This document shows positions 53,536 to 64,000 of a DNA stretch of 64,000 nt, one piece after another (positions within the stretch are counted from its first letter, which is position 1; every line of letters starts with the position of its first letter). Location of the stretch: positions 1,028,501-1,092,500 of the forward strand of contig JACVTC010000043.1 in the NCBI GenBank assembly GCA_016946835.1. The letters run 5' to 3'. A program made the translations under genes and the position numbers. The stretch is from Neocallimastix lanati (nom. inval.). Its lineage: Eukaryota > Neocallimastigomycota > Neocallimastigomycetes > Neocallimastigales > Neocallimastigaceae. The notes under the pieces were generated by a model. That model was not told the DNA's origin, did not search any database, and was given only the letters and a program-made list of their open reading frames with translations.

Positions 53536-54025
53536 TGAAAAATCTCATATTTCAATACTATTATTACACTTTTTTTCTAATAATGAAAAGATAGAAAATA
53601 TATATATATATATATATATATTCAATTAAAAGTATTAATAATAGTTTGATTTAAAAAAAAATTACAAAAGAAAAGAAATAAAAAGAAAATAAAAGAAAAA
53701 AAGGGAAAAGGGAAAATTAGATCAATTTCATAATATTTATTTTAATTTTATCTAATTAAAATAAATGAAATGTTTACTCTTTTGATAACTTTATTAAATA
53801 AATATAAATGTGTATGTGTTGATTATATTTTGTAAAAAAAAAAAAAAAATTTATTTTTATCTATTATTGTTGTTTCTTGTGTTATTAGAAAATATTTTAA
53901 ATAGTTGTTAATTTTCTTTTTATAAATACTAAAAATTTTAAAAAAAAATTGAAAAATATTATTAAAATAATAAAATAAATATACTTTTTTCATCTTTTTA
54001 ATTATTTATGAAAATTTATAAATTA

Positions 54026-54063
<38 letters not shown>

Positions 54064-54214
54064 CTTTTTTTTTATCTCCTTTTTAATAAATGTATATTTA
54101 TTTATTTTTATTATATAATCTGCTTTTTAAAATAATAATAATAATAATAAGTAATGAAATAAATAAAAAAAATAACTTATATTTCAATATTATAATATTA
54201 TTAAAATAAAATAT

Positions 54215-54267
<53 letters not shown>

Positions 54268-54531
54268 TATAATAGATTTTATAAAATGAAATTATAAAAA
54301 AAAAAATAAATAAAATAAAAATGAGATCAAATAACTACATAATATAACAAAATAATATTATATCATTATATTGTAATCTAAAAAAAATTAATCATTTCAT
54401 TTCTTTTTTTTTTTTTATTTTATTTATTATTATTATTATTATTACTTTTTTTTTTTTTTTTTTTGATTTTAAATAAATTTTATATTTCTTTTTATATTCT
54501 ATAAGTATAACTATTGATTTAAAATAGAAAT
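53451..54531. other. intergenic spacer between convergent genes
   Basis: Separates the 3' ends of eS19 and the RRM gene. It contains A-runs (53491-53532, 54215-54245) and TA runs. No gene is seen. Confidence 0.65.
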
Positions 54532-56694
54532 CTATTCATTGGTTTCTTGTAAATTAGAGGAATTACTATCATCAAATCCTTCATAATCTTTTATTATTGT
54601 TATTAAAATTTATTATTATTATTTTATTATATAAAAAAAATAATAAAATTAATTTAAAGTATATTTTAGTACGTTAATTTTATTATTATTATTTTTTATT
54701 AATATATATTGTATAGATAGGTATAAAAATTATAATAATACATAAAGAAAAAAATTATACGCAAAACTCACTTTGATTATTAGCCCCAGAATTATCACTA
54801 TTAAAAGATTGTTGATTACCATTACCATTTGAATTTGTTGGGGTACTACTATTATTCATTCTATTTTCATTATTTTTCTTAAAACGTTCACGAGGTGGAT
54901 TACCACAACGATCTTTACCATAACCAACCTTGAAAGTCTTATAATCCTCATTATTTTGAATGCCTTCAACGGCTTTTACTGCTGATAAAATATCAGTAAA
55001 GTTTACAAAAGCAATATTCTTATCTGGAATAATATTAATTAATTCAACTTCACCATATTCCGAGAAATCTTGCTTTAACTTTTCTTCGGTAATAGTTTCA
55101 TTGATATTTCCTAAATAAACATTACGACTAGCATTATTTTGAACAGCCTTAGCAACTTGTTGATTAAGCTGACTTGAAACTTTACCCCATCCAACCTTAA
55201 CTATCCTCTTTTTAATATGCAAACCTTCACTTTGAGCTCTATTGAAGAAAGCTGTAGCAGCATTTGGATCAATAAAAGTAACAAAAGCAATATTCTTATC
55301 TGGTTTATATTTAATATCTTGAAGAATACCACCTCGAATAACCTATAGTATGATAGTATGATAATATTTACAAATAAATAAAAAATATTAATAAAAAATA
55401 TTTATAATTAAATATAATCATTAGATTTTTAATATCATAACAGAATAAATTACTATATATAATAATATATAGAATTATTATTTATTTATTTATTTTATTT
55501 TATTTTATTTTTAATTATTATTATTATTATCATGAACAGTTAAATATGTATTTTATAAAAAAAAAAAATAAAATAAAATAAAAAAAAAAAAAAATTCATA
55601 CTCACATCACAAATATCTTTAGTTGTAGTTTCTGGATGAAGACTACCAAGGAAAATAGTTCTATTATTAGATGGATTACTATTGACCATAACAGGTGAAA
55701 CATTTGAATTCTGACCATTAAACATATCAAAACCCATAGATTGATAATTCATTGGATTAATAGAACCATATTGAGAATAACCATTTCCATACATCATATT
55801 TGGATTTGGTTTAATTGGAACAGCACATCTATCCTTACCATAATTAACTCTACGATTAGCCCACTTAGAATCATTTGGTAAAGTTTGAACTGCTTTAATA
55901 GCTGCAGAAACACTAGTCATATAAACAAAAGCAATGTGTTTTTCTGGAAGAATCTTAATAGATTCAACAATACCGAATTTTGATAATTCTTCTTGAAGGA
56001 ATGATTCTGTAATGGTTTCATCCGTATTACCAATATAGACAGTACGAGTAGCTTGATTATTAACTGCAACTAAAATATTTGGAGAAATTTGAGATGGTTT
56101 ACCCCAATTAAATTTCAATTCACTATCTTTAACAACAATTCTTTTAGAATTAGCATCTTGTTGGAAAGCTGCCGCTGCGGAAGCTTCAACAAAAGTAATA
56201 AATGCACAATTTTTATCTTCAATAATTTTAACATTATCAATAATACCACCACGAACATGGTTTAAAAGTTCCTCATATGTAGTATCTGGAGCAAGATTAC
56301 CAACATAAATGGTACGGAAAGTAGGATTAATTATCATTGAAGATTGACCATACTGACCTTGTTGATATTGGGATGATTGATATTGATTAGCGGACATATA
56401 TTGACTTACATTTTGATATTGAGATTGATAATTTGAAGGATATTGAGAACTTTGATAAGCCATTGAGGCATATTGAGAACTACCGGATGATACTCCGTTT
56501 TGACTATATTGATTTGGATTGCTCATGTATTGTCTAGATTGAGAATAGTATTCTTGATTGGAACCGTTTTGAGAAAAACCCATACCAAGGTTTGAAGTAT
56601 TATTGGAGGAATAAGAAGAAAATGAACTTTGGTTAAATCTTTGTTTTTTATGATTATCTTGGCTTTGAGAAGAGTATTCACTACTTCGTTTCAT
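54532..56694 (-). CDS. four-RRM RNA-binding protein of the Nrd1/Mrn1 type
   Basis: Post-transcriptional regulator, probably binding mRNA; fission-yeast Nrd1 and budding-yeast Mrn1 are the relatives I compare it with. Three exons on the minus strand: 56694-55606, 55342-54772, 54587-54532 (571 aa), with GTGAGT donors in both introns. A Ser/Gln/Tyr-rich N-terminal region (about residues 1-125) precedes RRM1 (TIYVGNL...KNCAFITF), RRM2 (TVYIGNT...KHIAFVYM), RRM3 (TIFLGSL...KNIAFVTF) and RRM4 (NVYLGNI...KNIAFVNF). RRMs 2 and 4 both end in the family mark YGKDRC. The C terminus is Asn/Ser-rich. The prion-like Tyr/Gln N-terminal region suggests granule association, which is inference only. Confidence 0.92.
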
Positions 56695-57734
56695 GTTGCT
56701 TAATAAAACTATATTTTTTCAGTCTCGTTGTATAAATTGTTCAATAACTTAAAGAACACATTCAATCAACGAGTAAACTATTTAATTGTTATTATTAATA
56801 TATATTACTTAAAATTTAACTGTTTATAATAAAATTATATTAAAATTATAAAAAAAATAATTAGTATATCTTATATTCATTTAATATAATTAATTACAAA
56901 ATAAATAAATAAAATAATTAAAACAAAAAAAAAAAAAAAAGGCTATATTTATTGCTTTTATTTCAACAACTGTACTATTCATTAATATGAAATACTACAA
57001 TATTTTATAATCAATAGTATAAATAACCAATAAAAACTATGATTTCATATAAAATACAATAAACCAAAATTTTGTTTTATATTTATATATATTTTTTGAT
57101 ATTACGATAAGAATATATCTGAATTTTATTTAAAATAGCATAAAAAAATTTTTCGGTAGTTGTTATGGATTAAACTAATAAAAAATAATTAATTTCAAAA
57201 GTAATGAATTTAAATAAATTAAATTTAAAAAAAAATTTTTTTAAATAATTTATTTTAAAAAAAGGAGTTATATTTACTTTGATATTAATATTTTTATCCA
57301 GTTTTTTATATTGTTGTTTGACTCAATTTTTTTTATACTTTTTTTATAAAAATAATTATATTTTTTTCATTTCTTTTACTTTAATTTTATTTTGATTATA
57401 ATAACTGAAACAATTTTTTAAAATATCTATTTGAACAATGAAAACATTATTTTTTTTTATACAATATCATTAAATTTCTTATTTTTAATCTTTATATTAT
57501 TTCATTTATATTATTTCATTTAGTGTTTAACTATTTCAAATGTTTTATCATAATTGGTGATCATTTATAAAATCAATTATACTTTAATATGATCAAAATT
57601 ATATACATTATTTTTATCTTATAATCTTTTTAAAACTATTTCTTATAATAAAAAATAAAAAATTGAAATTTAATATAAAATACAATTTAAATCTATAAAT
57701 CTATTTTTTTTTATAATTTAATGAAAATAATAAT

Positions 57735-57767
<33 letters not shown>

Positions 57768-58383
57768 CATTGATAAAACTAATTATTTATTAATCATATT
57801 ATAATATCTATTATATAGTTATTAGTTTAACAATTTAAAATATATAATAATACATAATAAAAAAAAGTAATTGATTAGAATATAAAATAAATTACCTACC
57901 CTATTAATAATTACAAAAAAATAAAAAAAAATAAATAACTCTTAATATATTTAATTAATATAAAGTACTATTAAAAAATTATTTTCTTTTTTTATTTCAA
58001 AAAGTAATTATTAGTTAACATAAGTTTCAAAAATAAAGGTTTTAAAATTTTTTTAATCAAAAAGTTTTGAATTTTTTTAAAGTAAAGAAAGATTAAATTG
58101 AATATATTTAAAAAAAATAAATTAATAAATTAAATAGAAAAAAAAGTTAATAAAATAATAAGTTTAATAAAAATATATATTTTATATTTTAATTAAAAAA
58201 CAAATCAAAATACATATATATATATATAATATTTAAATGAAAAAAAAAAAATGTAATATCAATTAATACAAAAATTAAGAAAAACTTTCAATATCTTAAT
58301 CTACAAGAAATATATATTTCTACTTCTAATCCTGCATTTCATAATATTTTTTATTTGAAGAATCTCTTTATTTGATGAACAAA

Positions 58384-58441
58384 TGTTTTGTTATATAAAT
58401 TGATTTTTTATTATTTCATATTACTAATATGTTATATAAAT

Positions 58442-58482
<41 letters not shown>

Positions 58483-58530
58483 TCATATTACTAATATGTT
58501 ATATAAAACTGACTTTTAATTGATTCATAT
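58384..58530. repeat. T-rich tandem repeat, about three units
   Basis: TTCATATTACTAATATGTTA followed by TATAAATTGATTT and a T-run recurs two to three times. Confidence 0.75.
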
Positions 58531-59981
58531 CACTAAATCTATTTATTTTATACAGTCCAAACTAATATATTGTTCCATAATATAAAGATGTTATGAGTGT
58601 AAATTTTTGTATATTTTTGTTTTTACTTAATTTTAATTTTCATTCTTTTTTTTTTTTATTATTATTATTATTTTTATTGATTGCTTTTCTGAATGATTAT
58701 GTTATTTCTCTTTTTAGATTATATTTTTTTATTCCTTAATTCTATTGTAAAGCAATACATTTATTCATAAAAGAGTTTTATAAGAATTTTTTTTTTATCT
58801 TTACCATAATATAATTATAACTTTTAAAAATAATATATGTACATCAACGATTTTTAAATAATATTTGTATAAATTTTATCTTTCTAATAATTAAAAAATA
58901 TTATTTATTTTCATTGATTATAAATATTATTATTTATTTTATATTGTACTCTAAATAGCAAAAGGTAATTATTATTGTTGCTCCTATTATTAAGAATTAA
59001 TAATATTAATAATTCTTTATTTAAATGATTTATAATAATATTAATAAAAAATAATATAAAACGAGTTAAAAATAAAAAAGAAAAAAAAAAAAAAAAGAAA
59101 TTTTTAGTATATAATGGAAAATGAAAATTAGAAAATATAATGTATATATATTGTATTAAAACTTATTTATTATATAATATATTTCAATATATAAATTTTA
59201 TTTCATAAAATGGATGATTAATAATGATTGTATTTATTGGAAATTATATACATTTAAAAATATATTAATAATCAAAATAAATTAGTATATTTATTAACAA
59301 TTTAATATAAATGTATAAATATTTTATTACTACGCTACTATATATTATTTTATATTTTAGTTGTATTATCAATATTTATTATTAAATCAAAATTAATTAC
59401 AAAAATTTTTACTAAACGTAATAAAAATAAAAAATAATATATATATAATTATATATAAAAAATACATTTATATATAAGTGATGTTATGTATATTAAAACA
59501 TAGAAAAAGAAAAAAAAAAAACTATAGTGGTATAAAGCATTCTCTAATTTTAAATATTTATATAAAGTTTCTTTTTTAAAAAAAAAAAAAAAATTAAATA
59601 ATAAACTTTAACAGAATATTTTACCATGTTATAAAAAGATAAAAATAAAAATTTTATGAATATCTCGTATGATTTCATTATAGATAGAATTGTGTAAAAT
59701 AAAATGGCATTCATTAATTTATTTGCATATATTATATATTAGATGATATAACATTTATATTGTAATCATTTTAAATATTTTATAATTTAAAAAAAGATGT
59801 TTCATTGTTTTAGTCATTATAATTCAGTTTTGACCAACAAATATTTTATTATATTTTTTTTTAATACTAATACAAATTTACCTACAACTGATTAGTATAC
59901 ATTTTTTATGTAATATTTTTTATTTTCTTTTTTTTTTCAATTTTTTTTTTTTTCTTATTTTTTGATTCATGAAAATTAACC

Positions 59982-60120
<139 letters not shown>

Positions 60121-60949
60121 TTAAATTTAAAATAGTTTATCTTTTTATAGTTTAATTAAATTTAATATCATTATATAGATTAATTAGATTTCTAAACCTT
60201 AATATTATATAAATACCATTCAAATAATCTTTATGTCATTAATACATACATCTACAATAAGATTTATTTAATAAAATATTAATAAGAAAATATTACTTTT
60301 CTTGTTTTCCATTAAATTAATTAATATTATAGTTACTATTATTATCATCATTTAATAATATAATTATTATTGTTAGTATTATTGTTATTATTATTTAATA
60401 GTATTAATATATATTATTATTATTATTATGTATATTATTATTGGTTTTAGTATAATAGTAGTTGTAGTAGTATTTATAATTTTATATTATTATATTATTA
60501 TAACTATTATTACTATTAATGTAGTATCATTATTACAAACTTTTACATTATTATCGTTAGTTTCAAGTAGTATAGTAGTAGAAATAGTAGTAGGTGTAGT
60601 TGCTGTAGAAATATTATCATTATTAACTAATATTATTATTATATTATCATTATAACAATTTTTTATATTGTATATTATCATATTCTGATTGTTCTAATTA
60701 AATATTAATAATAACATTAGCATTAAATTTTTCATTAAATTTATTTATAATATATTTAATTTGTATATGGACAATACATTTTATTTACAAAATTCATTTA
60801 TTACTTATTGTATTATTTCAATATACAAATATTAATAAAAAATATGAATATAGTGCATTTGGAAATATGGCTTATATATATTTTAAAATAAACCCATACA
60901 TTTTTAAGAAATTCTATACAATCATAAATATACATATAAATAATTATTT

Positions 60950-61165
60950 TAAAAGAAATAATAATATATTTTTTCAATTAAATATTATTAAATAACTATT
61001 TCAAAAGAAATAATAATATATTCTATTAAAAAAGAATTATAAAAAATTATTTTTACAATTGAATATTAATAAATTATATATAAAAAAAAGAATACTACAT
61101 ATCTAATTATTAAAAAATCAAGCCACATATTAAAATACGCTACATTGCTGAAATGTACTAGATTC
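60950..61165. repeat. second copy of the 38.1-38.3 kb repeat end
   Basis: Matches 38080-38275 over about 200 bp in the same orientation, including AAAAGAAATAATAATATATT, AAAAAAGAATTATAAAAA and the end CTACATTGCTGAAATG. Confidence 0.7.
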
Positions 61166-61328
61166 ATTGTTTTAATTGTATTATATTTTGTTATAAATTA
61201 ATTTTTATTATTAAAAATCATAATCCACACATGTTATTTTAATGTTTAAAATTTAAATTTTAAAAAAATAAATTAAAAATTTTAATAATAAAAAAAAAAA
61301 TACACAAAAAATTTTTAAACAAATAATC

Positions 61329-61574
61329 ATGAATGAAAATTTCAATAAAAAAATCAAGGATTCATTTATAACTACCTCACATATTTTAACAAATGAACAA
61401 TTTATTAATTTAAAAAAAGTAAATTAATAATAATAATAATAATAATAATTACTATTATATTCTTAATTTTAAATATTGAGATTGAAATTTAAATTTTATT
61501 TTTATAAAATTAAAAAATAATAATTTATTAAATGTTGAATTGTTAATATATATATATGCTTTTTTTTTTATTTA

Positions 61575-61665
<91 letters not shown>

Positions 61666-62668
61666 AATTCAATTGAATCTTTAATTAAAAATGAATAATA
61701 AATTAGATATTTAATTATGCAGACCAAGAATCAAAAGGCTATTTAACAAAAAATGATTTTAAAATTGCATACATAGCTTTATGGGGTTATCGACCTACAA
61801 AGGTTTATTATTATTAATTAAAATATATTTTAGAATTATTTATATTATTATTAAAGATAAAATTAATAATATATATATATTCTTTCTTTCTTTCTTTCTT
61901 CTTTTTTTTAAAAAAAAAAAAAGTATGAAATTTCAGTAATTAAAGATAATTGGCCTTTTGATAAGAAATGTAAAATATATTGATTTTAATTTTTATTATA
62001 TAAAAATTTTATTTTTAAATTTCTAAAACCAATATTACAATGTTTTTAATTATTAAAATGAAATTTAATATAAATATGTTTAAAATAATAAAAATAAAAA
62101 TAATAATATATACAATAATAATAATAATAATAATATATATATAAAATAAGGTGTAAATTTTGAAGTATTTTGTAATTTAATGGCAGATAAATATTATTTC
62201 CAAAGTAGAGATAGTAGAATTAATCAAGCATTTATAGCTATGGATAATGAATGTAAGTTTTCAATAAAGCTTAATTCAAATATATTTAATATATAGATTT
62301 ATTGCATATTTAAATAAAATATTAAAAAAGATAAAATACATATTTATAAAGTATTTTATTATTCAAATAATTTCATTAATTAAAAATATCTTAAAATTCC
62401 TAGACCAGGGCTATATTACTTTAGAAAAGTATTTGAAAATAATAGAGAAGATTGCACCTTTTATTAATAAAACTATGGCTGTAAGATGTTTTTTTGAAAT
62501 TGACAAGAAAAAAAAAGGAAAGGTATAAGAAAAAAAAAATTAATATATATATATATATGTCCAAGTATATGACATATTTACTAAATATTATATAATATTT
62601 ATAATTATGAATAACTATAGATAAATTATAAAGAATTTGAAAATTTAATGTCCAAAGGAATAGAATAA
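61329..62668 (+). CDS. EFCAB11-like EF-hand protein
   Basis: Small calmodulin-like protein. Six exons: 61329-61418, 61707-61802, 61924-61969, 62151-62252, 62404-62522, 62621-62668 (166 aa, close to the 163 aa I recall for human EFCAB11). Key matches from memory: SKGYLTKNDFKIAYIALWGY with HKGYLSREDFKTAVVMLFGY, and GYITLEKYLKIIEKIAP with GFLTLEDFKKAFRQVAP. EF loops lie near DQESKGYLTKND (residues about 36-47), DNEYQGYITLEK (about 110) and DKKKKGKINYKE (about 143). They lack acidic residues at the third and often fifth loop positions, so calcium binding is doubtful. All junctions keep phase. The cellular role of the family is poorly known. Confidence 0.85.
61577..61664. repeat. (ATT)n microsatellite in the first EF-hand gene intron
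   Basis: About 29 ATT units within intron 1. Confidence 0.95.
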
Positions 62669-62981
62669 TATTTGTTATTTGATATGTCATTTTATACCCT
62701 ATACTTTTTTGGCATTCAGTATAAATAAATAAATTGAATTATATAATTAAATAAAAATTTTTTTTTTTTTTTTTTTAAATTTCATTTAATTACGCTTTTT
62801 TTTTTTTTTTTTTTTTTTAATAAGTTTCATCTAAAAAATAATGTTCATTATTAAATATTTCTATATATCAATGAAACAATAAATTATATAAAAAAAGAAA
62901 ATAATAAATTAAAATATATTTTTGATAAAGATATATATTTTTGATAAAGATAATTTCTTATTATCATATGTTATTTGAAAA

Positions 62982-63049
<68 letters not shown>

Positions 63050-63305
63050 TTATTATTATTATTATTGTTATTATTGTTATTGTTGTTTTTGTTGTTACTT
63101 TATTTGTTCTAATTACATATATCCTAAAGAATTTATTTTTCAATGAATTTTTTAATATGAATTATTTAAGATTATTTATTCTTAAATATAGAATTTTTAA
63201 TATATTTATGATTTAAATAATACATTATTAACATTTATATACAAATATATATGTTAATATTATTATTATTTTTTATATATTTATTTTTTATATATAAATC
63301 AATTT
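62669..63305. other. intergenic spacer between convergent genes
   Basis: AT-rich, with T-runs (62760-62776, 62797-62818) and an ATT microsatellite (62983-63066). No gene is seen. Confidence 0.65.
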
Positions 63306-63704
63306 TTAATTTAAAATTTTATATAATCTTTTTGTGTTTTCATAACAATGTTGATACATTTCTTCTTCTGAAATTTTCATTGTTTTAGCCATAACCTTAA
63401 TAGTATATGGTATCATTCCAGAATTACAAACTTTACCTCTGAAAGGAACTGGTGCCAAAACTATATTGTAATTAAATAAAATAATATTAATATAATTATC
63501 ATATAAAATAATTAATAATAATAATAATAATAGTAATAATATATATATATATATATATATATATTTAAGAAAAGTAGGATTTTATAATGATTTTAAAATT
63601 AAATAGAAATCCAATAATATAGAATTTCTAATTTTAATATGATTTAGATACTTATATCTTATTAATTAAAATAAATAAATAAATAAACAAATAATAATAA
63701 TAAC

Positions 63705-63743
<39 letters not shown>

Positions 63744-64000
63744 TTATTTATTATCTCTTGATTTTTTTAAGTACTTACATGGAGAATCGGTTTCTACTAA
63801 AATTCGATTTAAAGGTACAATTTCCATAGCATCTCTTATATTTTTACCACTTTTAAAAGTACAAACCCCAGTAAAACCAAAATATACATTTGGGTATTTT
63901 TCAAGAACTTTAGCAGCAAATTCCTTGGTACCAGTAAAACAATGAATATGAACTTCTAAATCAAGAGGTAAATGTTTTTGAAAGATTTCCCAAGTATCAT
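63306..64000 (-). CDS. TatD-family metal-dependent hydrolase (DNase), partial
   Basis: C-terminal part of a TatD-like nuclease, a TIM-barrel metalloenzyme. The 5' part lies beyond the right edge. Exons on the minus strand: beyond 64000 to 63779, and 63460-63306, joined in phase 1 across a GTAAGT...ATAG intron. The first exon reads LDLEVHIHCFTGTKEFAAKV, with the family HCFTG metal-binding His, then NVYFGFTGVCTFK and RILVETDSP, with the catalytic metal-binding Asp. The second reads FLAPVPFRGKVCNSG and ends HENTKRLYKILN-like. All expected C-terminal motifs are present and intact. It could be a TATDN1- or TATDN3-type protein; the missing N terminus prevents a choice. Confidence 0.9.

Noticed and set aside
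60428-60681. ORFs rich in Val, Ile and Thr on both strands
   Set aside because: Produced by an imperfect ATT/GTA/GTT microsatellite; no domain and both strands are equally open.
62941-63216. 91-aa plus-strand ORF
   Set aside because: Mostly an ATT repeat followed by AT-rich sequence; no support as a gene.

Overview
This window reads as nuclear DNA of an anaerobic gut fungus (Neocallimastigomycota). Non-coding DNA is extremely AT-rich and full of ATT, AAAAT and TTTA microsatellites. Genes carry many short introns with GTAAGT/GTATAT-type donors. The first gene is a cellulase with three fungal dockerin (CBM10-type) domains and a CBM1, a layout typical of the fungal cellulosome. The species is not resolved from sequence alone.

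Layout. 635-3502 (+): nine- or ten-exon GH45 endoglucanase with three dockerins and a CBM1. 3972-7290: two LINE remnants, the first a 5'-truncated insertion with a poly(A) tail and 12-bp target duplications. 7280-7700: two dispersed repeats. 8109-8558: solo LTR split by a 200-bp GC-richer insert. 13285-18529 (-): young Ty1/Copia element with near-identical LTRs and a broken coding region. 20435-31558 (-): one intronless 11.1-kb NRPS gene (3707 aa). 31559-45448: gene-poor DNA with several decayed Copia copies, a chromovirus chromodomain fossil, local duplications and three small GC-richer islands of unknown nature. 45449-47653 (-): copine. 51767-53450 (+): ribosomal protein eS19. 54532-56694 (-): four-RRM protein of the Nrd1/Mrn1 type. 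61329-62668 (+): EFCAB11-like EF-hand protein. 63306 to the right edge (-): TatD-family metal-dependent hydrolase, cut by the window end.

The most unusual locus is the NRPS. It has three adenylation modules, starts with half a condensation domain, and its first A domain appears to lack the Asp that normally anchors the amino-acid amine. It ends in an intact terminal condensation domain with no thioesterase or reductase, followed by a Gly-Pro-Met repeat tail of 16- and 22-residue units. Modules 2 and 3 share a nearly identical block of about 350 bp, suggesting recent duplication or gene conversion. Absence of introns beside intron-rich neighbours suggests bacterial ancestry. No tailoring or transport gene lies next to it.

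The right third is ordinary host housekeeping DNA. The middle is a repeat graveyard, where several repeat families with no name I know (a foldback element built of 15-bp units, a short repeat with a conserved reading frame, and a Pol III-like insert) are the best candidates for undescribed elements. All gene structures were deduced by eye from reading frame, splice sites and remembered family sequences; none was tested by a search.
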